Part shown: positions 8,961 through 17,574 of the stretch, piece by piece
Position numbering within the stretch: the first letter of the stretch is position 1
Layout: every line of letters begins with the position of its first letter
NCBI RefSeq assembly: GCF_030408395.1
Contig: NZ_CP046980.1
Location: 930,001-994,000, forward strand
Direction: 5' to 3'
DNA from: Corynebacterium aquatimens
GTDB lineage: Bacteria > Actinomycetota > Actinomycetes > Mycobacteriales > Mycobacteriaceae
Length of the DNA stretch: 64,000 nt
Position numbers and translations under genes: made by a program
The notes under the pieces: model-generated
What the model saw: only the letters and a program-made list of their open reading frames with translations
What the model was told of the DNA's origin: nothing
Databases searched by the model: none

Positions 8961-9479
8961 ATGGAGCTGCTAATTGGCCGTGTGATCAAGTCGCACGGCA
9001 TCAAAGGTGAGGTCGTGGTGGAATCCACCACGGATGATGAAGACATCCGGTACGCACCGGGCGAGGTCCTGCACGGTAGGCAAACCGGCAAGGAGCGTGA
9101 CCTCACCATTAAAAGCGTGCGGCCGCACCAAAAGCGTTTGCTGGTCACTTTCGAAGAGGTCGCGGACCGAACGGAGGCGGACACTCTGCGCGGGATGCAA
9201 TTCTTTGCGCAACCGCGCGAGCGCGATGAGGACTCAGACGAGTTTTATGATCACGAGCTCATCGGGCTAAGCGTCCTGTTCGATGTCTCCGGGACCGGCA
9301 ATGTGGAGAAGATCGGCGACGTCACTGGCGTCATGCACACACCCGGCCGCCAGATCCTTGAGGTTGCCTACAAGGGGAGGGAAGTGCTTATCCCGTTTGT
9401 CATGGACATCGTCCCCGACGTGGATTTGGACGCCGGTACGGTGATCATCACGCCACCCGAAGGTCTGCTTGATGTCTGA
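8961..9479 (+). CDS. rimM: Ribosome maturation factor RimM
   Basis: RimM assists late 30S assembly around S19 and the 16S 3' domain. The N-terminal block ELLIGRVIKSHGIKGEVVV and the PRC-barrel part with VLIPFVMDIVPDVDLDAGTV are diagnostic. At 172 residues the length is normal. AAAAGG sits 7 bp before the ATG. It overlaps the trmD start by 8 bp, so the two are probably translationally coupled. Confidence 0.95.
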   Translation: MELLIGRVIKSHGIKGEVVVESTTDDEDIRYAPGEVLHGRQTGKERDLTIKSVRPHQKRLLVTFEEVADRTEADTLRGMQFFAQPRERDEDSDEFYDHELIGLSVLFDVSGTGNVEKIGDVTGVMHTPGRQILEVAYKGREVLIPFVMDIVPDVDLDAGTVIITPPEGLLDV

Positions 9480-10689
9480 TCCGCAGCATCAACTCCGCCT
9501 CGACGTCATCACGATCTTCCCCGCATACCTTGAGCCTTTGCGCCACGCACTTCTGGGCAAAGCCATTGAGCAGGGGATCTTAAGCGTAGGTATCCATGAC
9601 CTGCGCCAGTTCGCTACGGGCAACCACAAAGCCGTCGATGATGCCCCGCTTGGCGGCGGCCCCGGCATGGTGATGAAACCCGACGTGTGGGGCCAGGCTC
9701 TCGACGCCGTCGCCGCCGGCGAGCTCAACGCGGATGTGACTTCTGCCGTGCCTCACCGCAACGACAAACTCCGGCACGACGACGTTCGCGCCGCTACAGC
9801 ACCCGCCGATCGTGACCGCGCGAGCGCCGACGCCATCTCTACGGACAACGCCGGCCCTGCAACCGTACCGCTGCTCCTAGTCCCCACACCGGCCGGGGCG
9901 CCGTTCACGCAAGCCGACGCCCAAGCGTGGTCGCGTGAATCTCACATCGTCATTGCCTGTGGCCGCTACGAGGGCATCGACCAACGCGTGTTCGATGAGG
10001 CGGCCAGCTCCGGCCGTTACCGCGTGCGTGAGGTCTCCATCGGCGACTACGTGCTGGTCGGTGGGGAGGTTGCGGCCCTCGTCATCGCGGAAGCCGTCAC
10101 GCGCCTCATCCCGGGGGTGCTGGGAAACACCACGAGCCATGAGGAGGACAGTTTCTCCGACGGTTTGCTGGAAGGACCCACCTACACCAAACCCCAAGAG
10201 TGGCGCGGCATCGCGGCCCCTGAGGTTCTGCGCTCCGGCGACCACGCCAAAATCGCGCGGTGGCGCCGCAACCAATCGCTCATGCGCACGCAGCGCGTCC
10301 GCCCAGACCTCATCGACGCTGCGCGTCACGCTGGTCTTTTAGACTCCGAGGATCTCTTCGAGCTCGACGCATGTCGCTTATCGACGGAAATCTTCATCCT
10401 CTCCGGTGATCGCCCCTGGGCCAAGGTTCTTAAGGCGCTTTCTAAGAAGCTCAAAAAGGCTGGCTACGTGGTCGACACGATCGACGCGGAGGTCATCGAA
10501 ACCGCCTGTACCCCGGACAACGTGGTCGTGGCCTCCTACATGCAGGAGTTCGACTCACCTCCGCTGGACCCGTTGCGCAAAGTGACCATCACCGGCCGCA
10601 GCACCTTGGAACCGAAGGACGCGACCCGAGCAGTCGCCCACGCGCTCGACGCCGGCGAACACTGGTACGGCACATCCTGGATCCCCTAA
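9472..10689 (+). CDS. trmD: tRNA (guanine-37-N1)-methyltransferase TrmD with long C-terminal extension
   Basis: TrmD makes m1G37 in tRNAs and prevents +1 frameshifting. The catalytic part shows LDVITIFPAYL, GGGPGMVMKP, ACGRYEGIDQRV, EVSIGDYVLVGGE and the SHEEDSFSDGLLEGP block. A corynebacterial low-conservation insert lies at about residues 85-130. TrmD normally ends near residues 250-275, after the RRNQSL region. Here the same frame continues for about 125 more residues (about 280-405), including FILSGDRPWAKVLKALSKK and a WYGTSW end, which I do not recognise. TTG 9469 is an alternative start one codon upstream. One GCTTATCGACG copy lies at the start of the extension and uses a rare TTA Leu codon. 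Confidence 0.93.
   Translation: MSDPQHQLRLDVITIFPAYLEPLRHALLGKAIEQGILSVGIHDLRQFATGNHKAVDDAPLGGGPGMVMKPDVWGQALDAVAAGELNADVTSAVPHRNDKLRHDDVRAATAPADRDRASADAISTDNAGPATVPLLLVPTPAGAPFTQADAQAWSRESHIVIACGRYEGIDQRVFDEAASSGRYRVREVSIGDYVLVGGEVAALVIAEAVTRLIPGVLGNTTSHEEDSFSDGLLEGPTYTKPQEWRGIAAPEVLRSGDHAKIARWRRNQSLMRTQRVRPDLIDAARHAGLLDSEDLFELDACRLSTEIFILSGDRPWAKVLKALSKKLKKAGYVVDTIDAEVIETACTPDNVVVASYMQEFDSPPLDPLRKVTITGRSTLEPKDATRAVAHALDAGEHWYGTSWIP
10376..10386 (+). repeat. GCTTATCGACG motif, copy 2 (in trmD extension)
   Basis: Exact copy of the 11-mer, read in frame as the end of CRLST, where the Leu codon is TTA, rare in this GC-rich genome. Confidence 0.9.
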
Positions 10690-10734
10690 CTAGGTGCCAC
10701 GGGGCCTCGTCACCCTGCCCGCCACCGTGCCTTC

Positions 10735-10755
10735 TTGAGTGGTGCGACCACTCAA
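10735..10755. repeat. Hairpin repeat A before rplS
   Basis: TTGAGTGGT and ACCACTCAA form a perfect 9-bp stem around GCG. A second copy lies 66 bp downstream, and both are preceded by TTC. No T-run follows, so it is unlikely to be a standard terminator. Confidence 0.7.
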
Positions 10756-10800
10756 GGAAAGTTGACACGGAAAAACGCAGGTCGCGAAACCCCAGGTTTC

Positions 10801-10820
10801 TTGAGTGGTTCGGCCACTCA
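10801..10820. repeat. Hairpin repeat B before rplS
   Basis: TGAGTGG and CCACTCA form a 7-bp stem around TTCGG. It differs from copy A mainly in the loop, so the stem appears conserved over the loop. Confidence 0.7.
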
Positions 10821-11019
10821 TGACTGAGGGCGGCGGCCACCGCTGGACGGTGGAATCTGCCGGGCGGAATTCTAGGTGCGGGGCGCTCGCTGAGATGAGG
10901 ATTTGGGGAAACCTGGCACGGTGTGCTTGAATACTCGGGTTACTTATACGCCGACATGAACCGGCTGAGCCGTATGCGCCGCTAGGTTCCTCTGTCCTTT
11001 AACGACAAGGATTGCTTCA

Positions 11020-11367
11020 ATGAGCAACGGTTTGATTGACAAGGTCGACGCAGGTCAGCTGCGCGACGACATCCCGGACTTCCGTCCTGGTGACACCCTG
11101 AACGTGTACGTCAAGGTTATCGAGGGTTCCACCACTCGTACCCAGCTGTTCCAGGGCTTTGTCCTGCGCCGCCAGGGTTCCGGTATCCGCGAAACCTTCA
11201 CGGTCCGCAAGATCTCCTTCGGTATCGGTGTGGAGCGTACCTTCCCGGTTCACTCCCCGAACATCGACCGCATCGAGGTGGAGCGCCGCGGTAAGGTTCG
11301 CCGCGCGAAGCTCTACTACATGCGTGACCTGCGCGGTAAGGCTGCACGTATTAAGGAACGCCGCTAA
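11020..11367 (+). CDS. rplS: 50S ribosomal protein L19
   Basis: L19 lies at the 30S-50S interface. [28 protein letters not shown] and the [16 protein letters not shown] block are family hallmarks, and 115 residues is the usual length. AAGGA precedes the ATG by 9 bp. A strong terminator follows, so it is probably transcribed on its own from the promoter in the hairpin-bearing upstream region. Confidence 0.97.
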   Translation: MSNGLIDKVDAGQLRDDIPDFRPGDTLNVYVKVIEGSTTRTQLFQGFVLRRQGSGIRETFTVRKISFGIGVERTFPVHSPNIDRIEVERRGKVRRAKLYYMRDLRGKAARIKERR

Positions 11368-11391
11368 GAGCGTCCCTTTCACCGGCACCAG

Positions 11392-11428
11392 CTCCCTCTC
11401 TCCGCATCTGTGCGGGAGGGGGAGTTTT
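11392..11428 (+). terminator. Rho-independent terminator of rplS
   Basis: CTCCC...TCCGCA pairs with TGCGGGA...GGGAG around a short loop and is followed by TTTTT at 11424-11428. Confidence 0.85.
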
Positions 11429-11495
11429 TGTTGTAGCGGGTGTGTAGGCGTTGGGTTTATCGGTGACGTGATTGCTGCTGCTAAGGTGAATCCCC

Positions 11496-12335
11496 GTGAC
11501 TGATTCGAAGGATGCGGCGGAGCGGGAGCCGAGGCACTCGCGCAGCGGCGCACGTAGCAGCCGTAGCAGCAGTGGTGCCGGCCGCGCAAAGGCGGGAAGC
11601 ACGCGCGCGGTGGCGAAGAAGCGGGATGAGGACAGGCGGAATACTCCGTGGTACATCGAGATCCCGGTGGTCGTAGCGTTGACCCTGCTGCTGATCTTCC
11701 TGTTGCAAACCTTCGTGGGCAGGGTGTACCTGATCCCATCAGCGTCGATGGAGCCGACGCTGCACGGGTGTGAAGGGTGCAACGGCGACCGGATTTACGT
11801 GCAGAAGGTGTCGTATTACTTCTCGGATCCGGAGCCGGGTGACATCGTCGTGTTCAAGGGCACGGATTCATGGAATACGGGCTATGTCTCCAACCGCTCC
11901 GACAACAGCTTCGTGGCCGGTTTGCAGGAGCTTGGCTCCCACGTTGGCCTGGTTGCGCCGGATGAGAATGACTTGGTAAAGCGCATCGTGGCCAAGGGTG
12001 GCCAGACGGTGTCTTGCCAGGAGGGCGACCCGGCCGTCATGGTGGACGGTAAGCCGGTTGATCAGTCCTACGTTCTAGACATCCCGGTCAACCCGGTGAA
12101 CCCGGAGACTGGTTCGGAAGCCTGCGGGGGTGACTACTTCGGCCCCGTCACTGTGCCAGAGGATTCCTACTGGGTGATGGGTGATAACCGTACGAACTCC
12201 GCGGATTCGCGCTACCACATGGGGGATGAGCGTCAGGGGACCATTCCGCGCGAGAACATCCGCGGCAAGGTGTCGTTCATCATTCTGCCGCTGACCCGTA
12301 TCGGGCCGGTGGGCAGCCCGGACATCCAGGATTAA
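11496..12335 (+). CDS. lepB: Signal peptidase I
   Basis: LepB cleaves signal peptides of exported proteins. The 279-residue product starts at GTG 11496, with AAGG about 10 bp upstream. A basic, Ser-rich cytoplasmic tail (about 1-50) precedes one membrane helix (about 53-73). The catalytic Ser84 is in SASMEPTL, the general-base Lys162 is in VKRIVAKGG, and box E is GDNRTNSADSRYH. A Cys pair in the loop CEGCNGD just after box B is a local feature. It is followed closely by rnhB, a conserved actinobacterial order (rplS-lepB-rnhB). Confidence 0.95.
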   Translation: MTDSKDAAEREPRHSRSGARSSRSSSGAGRAKAGSTRAVAKKRDEDRRNTPWYIEIPVVVALTLLLIFLLQTFVGRVYLIPSASMEPTLHGCEGCNGDRIYVQKVSYYFSDPEPGDIVVFKGTDSWNTGYVSNRSDNSFVAGLQELGSHVGLVAPDENDLVKRIVAKGGQTVSCQEGDPAVMVDGKPVDQSYVLDIPVNPVNPETGSEACGGDYFGPVTVPEDSYWVMGDNRTNSADSRYHMGDERQGTIPRENIRGKVSFIILPLTRIGPVGSPDIQD

Positions 12336-12347
12336 CCGGTAGATCCC

Positions 12348-13022
12348 GTGCGGCGCCTGATCCAGCTGCGCACCTATGAGGGCGCATTGGTCAAGGCCGG
12401 TCTTGGCCCGGTGGCGGGCGTCGATGAAGCTGGCCGCGGTGCATGCTTTGGCCCAGTCACGGTCGCCGCGTGCATTCTGCCGCCGGAGCCGGTGCGCGGC
12501 TTAGAAATCCTCACCGACTCGAAAAAGCTCACGTCTGCGCAGCGCGATCGGCTCTTTGACATTATTTGCGCCCGCGCGGTGGCCTATAGCGTGATCCACA
12601 TCGACGCGTCAGACATCGACGCGCGGGGAATCCAACACGCCAACTTGGACGGGGCGCGGCGGGCAGTCGACGCGCTGGCCCCGCGGCCCGGATACGTGCT
12701 GGTGGATGCCTTTCGCATCCCCGGGCTGACGGTGCCGCAGCTGCCCATCATCGGTGGTGACGCCAGTGCACGAGCTGTCGCCGCGGCCAGCGTGTTGGCG
12801 AAGGTTAGCCGCGACCGGCTCGTCGATAAGCTGGCCTGCGATGAGGCGTACGGCCGCTACGGAATCGCGAACCACAAGGGTTACGGCACGGTCGCGCACA
12901 TGGATGCGGTGCGCCGTCACGGTGCAAGTGATCTGCATCGCTACACTTACAAAAACGTGGCCGAAGCCCATGCTTTGTACTTGGAGCAATCTACCGGAGG
13001 AGCACACGCCAATGAGCGCTGA
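12348..13022 (+). CDS. rnhB: Ribonuclease HII
   Basis: RNase HII removes ribonucleotides embedded in DNA and RNA primers. The 224-residue protein has the metal-binding DEAGRG motif near residues 25-30, the DSKKLT block, VLVDAF and the later KVSRDRL region with the remaining acidic ligands. The start is GTG 12348, 12 bp after lepB. It overlaps the next gene by 11 bp. One GCTTATCGACG copy lies within RLVDKL. Confidence 0.95.
   Translation: MRRLIQLRTYEGALVKAGLGPVAGVDEAGRGACFGPVTVAACILPPEPVRGLEILTDSKKLTSAQRDRLFDIICARAVAYSVIHIDASDIDARGIQHANLDGARRAVDALAPRPGYVLVDAFRIPGLTVPQLPIIGGDASARAVAAASVLAKVSRDRLVDKLACDEAYGRYGIANHKGYGTVAHMDAVRRHGASDLHRYTYKNVAEAHALYLEQSTGGAHANER
12821..12831 (-). repeat. GCTTATCGACG motif, copy 3 (in rnhB)
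   Basis: Exact copy on the minus strand (CGTCGATAAGC on plus), read within RLVDKL of RNase HII. Confidence 0.9.
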
Positions 13023-13317
13023 GGACCTAGACAACTATGAGGCAGAAGTTGAGCTGTCCCTCTACCGCGAATACCGCGACGTTGTCAGCCAATTCTCCTA
13101 CGTGGTGGAAACGGACCGCAGGTTTTACCTGGCCAATGCGGTTGAGCTCATCCCGCATACGGAAGGAAAAGACGTCTACTACGAGGTCCGCATGTCTGAC
13201 GCGTGGGTGTGGGACATGTACCGCGCCGTGCGTTTCGTGCGCTACGTGCGCGTGATCACGTACAAAGACGTCAACATTGAAGAGCTGGACAAGCCGGACT
13301 TCGTGCTGCCTGAGTAG
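13012..13317 (+). CDS. DUF2469 family protein
   Basis: This is a 101-residue acidic protein starting MSAEDLDNYEAEVELSLYRE. It has the conserved central DRRFYLANAVELIPH and the aromatic segment around WDMYRAVRFVRYVRVIT. The family is found in actinobacteria directly after rnhB, as here (Rv2901c in M. tuberculosis), and its function is unknown. A good GGAGGAG sits 8 bp before the ATG, which lies inside the end of rnhB (11-bp overlap). A terminator follows. Confidence 0.88.
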   Translation: MSAEDLDNYEAEVELSLYREYRDVVSQFSYVVETDRRFYLANAVELIPHTEGKDVYYEVRMSDAWVWDMYRAVRFVRYVRVITYKDVNIEELDKPDFVLPE

Positions 13318-13331
13318 CGCTTTTTACTGTC

Positions 13332-13379
13332 ATTCCCGCCCGCGGTGAACCATCACGGTCCCGCCGGCGGGAATTTTTT
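13332..13379 (+). terminator. Rho-independent terminator after the DUF2469 gene
   Basis: ATTCCCGCC (13332-13340) pairs with GGCGGGAAT (13366-13374), followed by a T-run to 13379. Confidence 0.8.
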
Positions 13380-13495
13380 ATGCCGTCGATGGAACCTGGG
13401 GGCCAGTTTTGGAGTCCAACTGTTAGACGCCTTGCGCCAACCTGACGCGCTGTGCGCGGGGCGCGCGACAGATCTAACAGTGAAAGGACATACGT

Positions 13496-13876
13496 ATGAG
13501 CACGCACACAGCCGACCTTGGGGTTACGGGGGAGCGCATCGCCCGGCAATTCTATGAGGACGGGGGCTTTAAGCTTATCGACGCTAACTACAGAAGCAAG
13601 GCCGGAGAAATCGATCTGATCGTCGGGTCGGATCCGGGGTCGGGGCCAGCAAACGTCGTGTTCGTGGAGGTGAAAACGCGACGCGGCCGAGGATTTGGCA
13701 CGGTCGAGTCGGTATCGCACCGCAAGATGGCGCGCATGCGCAAGGTCGCCGCCGAGTGGCTGAGGGGCAAGCCGCTTGTCGACGTGAGGTTTGACGTGGT
13801 CGAGGTCCTCATCCGCGACCACGATGACCATGCGCAGCTGCGAGTTTTCCAAGGAGTCGACGATGGCTCTTGCTAG
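13496..13876 (+). CDS. YraN family (UPF0102) nuclease-fold protein
   Basis: A 126-residue protein with a restriction-endonuclease-like core. GERIARQFYEDGGFKLIDANYR, then GEIDLI and FVEVKTRR give the family pattern of acidic and Lys residues (E, D, ExK). AAAGGA precedes the ATG. The gene sits before comM and dprA, as in many bacteria, which suggests a role in handling DNA, though the biochemical activity is unsettled. It overlaps comM by 14 bp. One GCTTATCGACG copy is in KLIDAN. Confidence 0.9.
   Translation: MSTHTADLGVTGERIARQFYEDGGFKLIDANYRSKAGEIDLIVGSDPGSGPANVVFVEVKTRRGRGFGTVESVSHRKMARMRKVAAEWLRGKPLVDVRFDVVEVLIRDHDDHAQLRVFQGVDDGSC
13573..13583 (+). repeat. GCTTATCGACG motif, copy 4 (in yraN-like gene)
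   Basis: Exact copy of the 11-mer, read as part of KLIDAN. Confidence 0.9.
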
Positions 13877-15422
13877 TACTTCAGCGGCCGCGGTCGAGGG
13901 GATCGCGGCCCACACGATCACCGTGGAGGCCAACGTGGGGCCGGGGCTGCCGGGCATGCACATCGTGGGGTTAGGCGATGCCGCAGTGCGCGAATCGCGG
14001 GACCGGATCCGTACCGCAGTAGCGAATTCCCAGCTGCCGTGGCCGCGGACCAAGATCATGGTGTCATTGTCCCCGGCGAACCTGCCGAAATCCGGATCGC
14101 ATTTTGATCTCCCCATCGCGGTGGCGGTCATTGCCAGCATGGACCCGCGCGCGGAACGTCGTCTGGAGAGCGCGATGATCGTTGGGGAGCTTGGTTTGGC
14201 CGGGCAGTTGCGCCGCGTGGACGGCATCTTACAAATACTGATGTGCGGTATCGATTCCGCCGAGACCATCATCATTCCGCTGGAGAACGCGGCGGAGGCG
14301 GAGTTGGTTGACTCGCCGTCGATACGCGTAGCGCGCACGCTTACCGACGTGTGGGAGTGGGCGATCGGGCAACGCGACCTCCCCACCGTTTCCCAAGCGC
14401 TGGACTGTGACGACGGGGCCGCGGCGGGACGCGCCACCGCGCGAATAGGCACGCAGATGGGGGCGGGACTGGATTTCGCGGACATCGCGGGCAACGATCA
14501 CGCGCGGTGGGCGTGCGAAGTTGCCGCGGCGGGCGGACACCACATGATGATGTTGGGCGCGCCGGGCTCAGGCAAGTCGATGTTGGCGCAGAGGCTGCCG
14601 TCGATTTTGCCGCCGCTTTCGCCGCGGCAAATGGTGGAAGCGACCGCGATCCACTCCGTGTCCGGTGAGGGGACCGGTAGTGTCATTCGCACCGCGCCGT
14701 TCGTGGCGCCGCACCCGTCGCTCACCCGGGTGGCGCTGATTGGCGGGGGATCGGGCGCCCCGCGGCCGGGTGCTGTGAGCAGGGCGCACAATGGCGTGCT
14801 GTTTCTAGACGAGGCCAGTGAGAACGCCCCGGCGACCCTCGACGCGCTGCGCATTCCTTTAGAAAACGGTGAAGTTTCCCTGATTCGCAACCGACGAGAA
14901 ATCCGCTACCCGGCGCATTTTCAGCTGGTGTTGGCGGCGAATCTGTGTTCGTGCGGTGCCGAGGATGCCGCGCGGTGTTCCTGCACCTCGAGCGAGCGGC
15001 AGAATTACCTGCGCAACATCTCTGGGCCGTTGCGGGACCGCATTGATATCACGCTGCGCACGACGTCGGTGGGCGCGATCATTAACGCCGCTGACGCGGA
15101 ACCGTCGGCCGTGATCGCGCAGCGGGTAGCCGACGCCCGCGAACGCGCTGCCTACCGGTGGGGTGGCGCCGGGGTGGATGCCTCCACCAACGCGCGGGTC
15201 GAATCAGCGCTCTTGCGCCGCCATTTCCCGGCGACCGAATCCGCGATGGCCTACCTGTCTGCGCAGCTGAGCGGCACGGACCTTACCCAACGCGGCGTTG
15301 ACCGCGTGTTGAAGCTGTCGTGGACGATCGCTGACCTTGGCGCGTCGCCGCAACCAACGATCGACCACGTGGCCCAAGCCATGGAGCTGCGCAGCGGGGC
15401 AGGGCAGGGGGTGCTGGCATGA
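13863..15422 (+). CDS. comM: YifB/ComM family Mg-chelatase-like AAA+ ATPase
   Basis: ComM is a ring helicase that promotes branch migration during recombination of incoming DNA. The start is ATG 13863 (MALASTSAAAVEG), with AAGGAG upstream; an upstream in-frame extension is not family-like. The 519-residue product has the N-terminal Lon-like ChlI domain (GPGLPGMHIVGLGDAAVRES, SLSPANLPKSG), Walker A GAPGSGKSML and Walker B LFLDEAS. The C-terminal domain has CSCGAEDAARCSC Cys clusters. It overlaps both yraN and dprA (ATGA), pointing to one operon. Confidence 0.93.
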   Translation: MALASTSAAAVEGIAAHTITVEANVGPGLPGMHIVGLGDAAVRESRDRIRTAVANSQLPWPRTKIMVSLSPANLPKSGSHFDLPIAVAVIASMDPRAERRLESAMIVGELGLAGQLRRVDGILQILMCGIDSAETIIIPLENAAEAELVDSPSIRVARTLTDVWEWAIGQRDLPTVSQALDCDDGAAAGRATARIGTQMGAGLDFADIAGNDHARWACEVAAAGGHHMMMLGAPGSGKSMLAQRLPSILPPLSPRQMVEATAIHSVSGEGTGSVIRTAPFVAPHPSLTRVALIGGGSGAPRPGAVSRAHNGVLFLDEASENAPATLDALRIPLENGEVSLIRNRREIRYPAHFQLVLAANLCSCGAEDAARCSCTSSERQNYLRNISGPLRDRIDITLRTTSVGAIINAADAEPSAVIAQRVADARERAAYRWGGAGVDASTNARVESALLRRHFPATESAMAYLSAQLSGTDLTQRGVDRVLKLSWTIADLGASPQPTIDHVAQAMELRSGAGQGVLA

Positions 15423-16609
15423 CTACACCTGCTTCAACCACGACGAATAAGGCCTGGGCGTACCTCGGCCGCGTTATCGAAGGCCCCTCCCGTGACCTCC
15501 AAGCCCTGCTGGCAGCGGGACGCACGGCAGAAGAAATTGCCCACGGCGTGAGAACTCGGGCCACGTGGATTGGTCGGCTGGCCAATGCGACTGAGTCCCG
15601 CTACGCCTGGGATCGGCCAGCGGAGGACCTTGAGACCGCCCACAACGCCGGGTACAGCCTGCTCACACCGGAAAGCCCCGGCTGGCCGTCGGAACAGCTC
15701 CGCTTCGCCTTTGGCAACTACCGGATGCGGGAAGAAAGCGGGGAGGTCAGCGACGCCAACCGCCCCAACGCTGTGGCACCGCATGTCCTGTGGGTGAAAG
15801 GCGCCACGGACCTAGCGGGGCTGTGCGCGCAATCTGTCGCGTTCGTGGGAACCCGCGCGATTTCCGATTACGGGCGCGTTGCCACATCCGAACTGGTGCA
15901 TGGGCTGGCGAAGCAGCACTATTCGATCGTCTCCGGCGGAGCCCTGGGGGTTGACACGATAGCGCATGAAGCGGCGCTCGCCGCATGCGTGCCGACGATC
16001 GCAGTCGCCGCCTGCGGTCCCGGAGTCACCTACCCCAAACGCAACCACGGGCTGTTTGAACGGATTGCCGACAACGGCGGGGCTTTGATCACCGAATACC
16101 CTCCCGGCATGACCCCGGACAGGCACCGCTTCCTCACGCGCAACCGGCTCGTCGCCGCACTAACCCAGGGCAGCGTCATCGTGGAAGCAGCCTTTCGTTC
16201 CGGTGCACTGAACACGCTGTCGTGGGCCAATGACTTCGGCCGCGTCACCATGGCCGTGCCTGGGCCGATCACCGGGCCGGGGTCGATGGGAACCAACCTG
16301 GCGATCAGGGATGCCCGCGCTGCGATGGTTCTTTCCGCGAACCACATCCATGAACTCCTGAGCCCCATCGGCACGGTGGATTCAGACGCTCAGATTGAAC
16401 TCGATTTCGCCGGCGACCTCATCCAGAGCTTGTCGCGCAACGAGCTCCGCGTCTACGACTCGTTGCCACAGAAGGACTACGGTGGTTCAACTGCGGAGGC
16501 CGTCGCAGCCCGCGCTGGGCTCACCATCGGCCTAACCGTCCACCTCCTCGTGGACCTGTCCAAACGAGGCATCGTGACACGCGAGGCAGAAGTGTGGAAG
16601 CGAACCTAA
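15419..16609 (+). CDS. dprA: DNA-processing protein DprA
   Basis: DprA loads RecA on single-stranded DNA. The Rossmann-like core shows FVGTRAISDYGR, SGGALGVDTIAHEAAL and AACGPGVTYPKRN. A later block reads FLTRNRLVAALTQGSVIVEA. A winged-helix domain is visible at the C-terminus (about 340-396). The product has 396 residues. The start ATG overlaps the comM stop by 4 bp. Natural competence has not been generally shown for corynebacteria, so the role may be general recombination. Confidence 0.94.
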   Translation: MTTPASTTTNKAWAYLGRVIEGPSRDLQALLAAGRTAEEIAHGVRTRATWIGRLANATESRYAWDRPAEDLETAHNAGYSLLTPESPGWPSEQLRFAFGNYRMREESGEVSDANRPNAVAPHVLWVKGATDLAGLCAQSVAFVGTRAISDYGRVATSELVHGLAKQHYSIVSGGALGVDTIAHEAALAACVPTIAVAACGPGVTYPKRNHGLFERIADNGGALITEYPPGMTPDRHRFLTRNRLVAALTQGSVIVEAAFRSGALNTLSWANDFGRVTMAVPGPITGPGSMGTNLAIRDARAAMVLSANHIHELLSPIGTVDSDAQIELDFAGDLIQSLSRNELRVYDSLPQKDYGGSTAEAVAARAGLTIGLTVHLLVDLSKRGIVTREAEVWKRT

Positions 16610-16631
16610 GACAACGCATTACTCTCGAGGT

Positions 16632-17552
16632 GTGGCAGATACCGGGACAGATGGAGCGTCGTTAAGCGATGCTCAGCTTAAAGCGGCGATCGAAGACTTC
16701 GCTGACCACGCGCTTTTGGTCAAAGGCCGCTCGCCGGCGACCGTGAAGGGCTACACGTCAGACCTACTCACCCTGGTTGAGTTCGCGCCCACGTTTGATC
16801 AGTTCACGCTGTTGACGCTGCGCAGTTGGCTTGCTGACGGCGTGTCGCGCGGCCTCGCCCGGTCAACCCTAGCCCGGCGGACCGCTGCGGCACGTTCTTT
16901 TTCATCGTGGGCGTTTCAGCGCGGCTACATCGACAGTGACGTTGCCGCGCGGCTGGTTACGCCGAAAAACTCACGGCACCTGCCCGAGGTGGTGAGTCCC
17001 GCGCGAGCGAGCGAGCTGGTTCAGGCGGAGATCAACGACGACGAGCATCCCGTCGAAGCCCTGCGCGACCGCGCCATGCTGGAGTTGCTCTACGCAACGG
17101 GCATGCGCGTGGCGGAGCTCGTATCCCTCGATGTCGAGGACGTGGACGTAGATCGCCGCGTTGCCCGCGTGACGGGGAAGGGCAATAAGCAACGCGTGGT
17201 GCCGTTCGGTGAAGACGCGGCCGAAGCGGTACGCGCGTGGCGCGAACGCCGCGGGGAACTTAGCGGCCCTGACGCGGGGCACGCCCTGTTCGTGGGCTCC
17301 CGGGGGAAGCGGATTGATCAGCGCGTGGTGCGTCGTGTCGTCGACAAGGCATCGCAGCGCACGGGCGATGGTCGGTTGAGCCCGCACGCCCTGCGCCACA
17401 GCGCCGCCACCCACATGCTAGAAGGCGGGGCTGACCTGCGCGTCGTGCAGGAGCTGCTGGGGCACTCCTCACTGCAAACGACGCAGATCTACACTCACGT
17501 GTCCACCTCGCGCCTGAAAGCCGTGTATGACCAAGCCCATCCGCGGGCCTAA
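16632..17552 (+). CDS. xerC: Tyrosine recombinase XerC
   Basis: XerC, with XerD, resolves chromosome dimers at dif. The 306-residue product starts at GTG 16632. The N-terminal SAM-like DNA-binding domain is at about 15-105. The catalytic set is visible: Arg in LLYATGMRVAEL, Lys in TGKGNKQRVVPF, HALRHSAATHML (HxxR) and LGHSSLQTTQIYTHV with the later His and the nucleophile Tyr. It follows dprA by 22 bp and is convergent with the M23 gene. No dif site is visible in the window. Confidence 0.93.
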   Translation: MADTGTDGASLSDAQLKAAIEDFADHALLVKGRSPATVKGYTSDLLTLVEFAPTFDQFTLLTLRSWLADGVSRGLARSTLARRTAAARSFSSWAFQRGYIDSDVAARLVTPKNSRHLPEVVSPARASELVQAEINDDEHPVEALRDRAMLELLYATGMRVAELVSLDVEDVDVDRRVARVTGKGNKQRVVPFGEDAAEAVRAWRERRGELSGPDAGHALFVGSRGKRIDQRVVRRVVDKASQRTGDGRLSPHALRHSAATHMLEGGADLRVVQELLGHSSLQTTQIYTHVSTSRLKAVYDQAHPRA

Positions 17553-17574
17553 TCGCGCCGTTTCCGCTGCCCTT

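Larger units (their letters stand above)
10690..11019. other. 330-bp intergenic region between trmD and rplS
   Basis: No gene is visible. The region holds two near-identical hairpins (10735-10755 and 10801-10820) and the rplS promoter and leader. TACTTATACGCCG near 10940 includes a plausible -10 (TTATAC). Confidence 0.5.

Noticed and set aside
10735..10820. Paired hairpins before rplS read as terminators of trmD
   Set aside because: No T-run follows either hairpin, and the copies share sequence beyond what termination needs.
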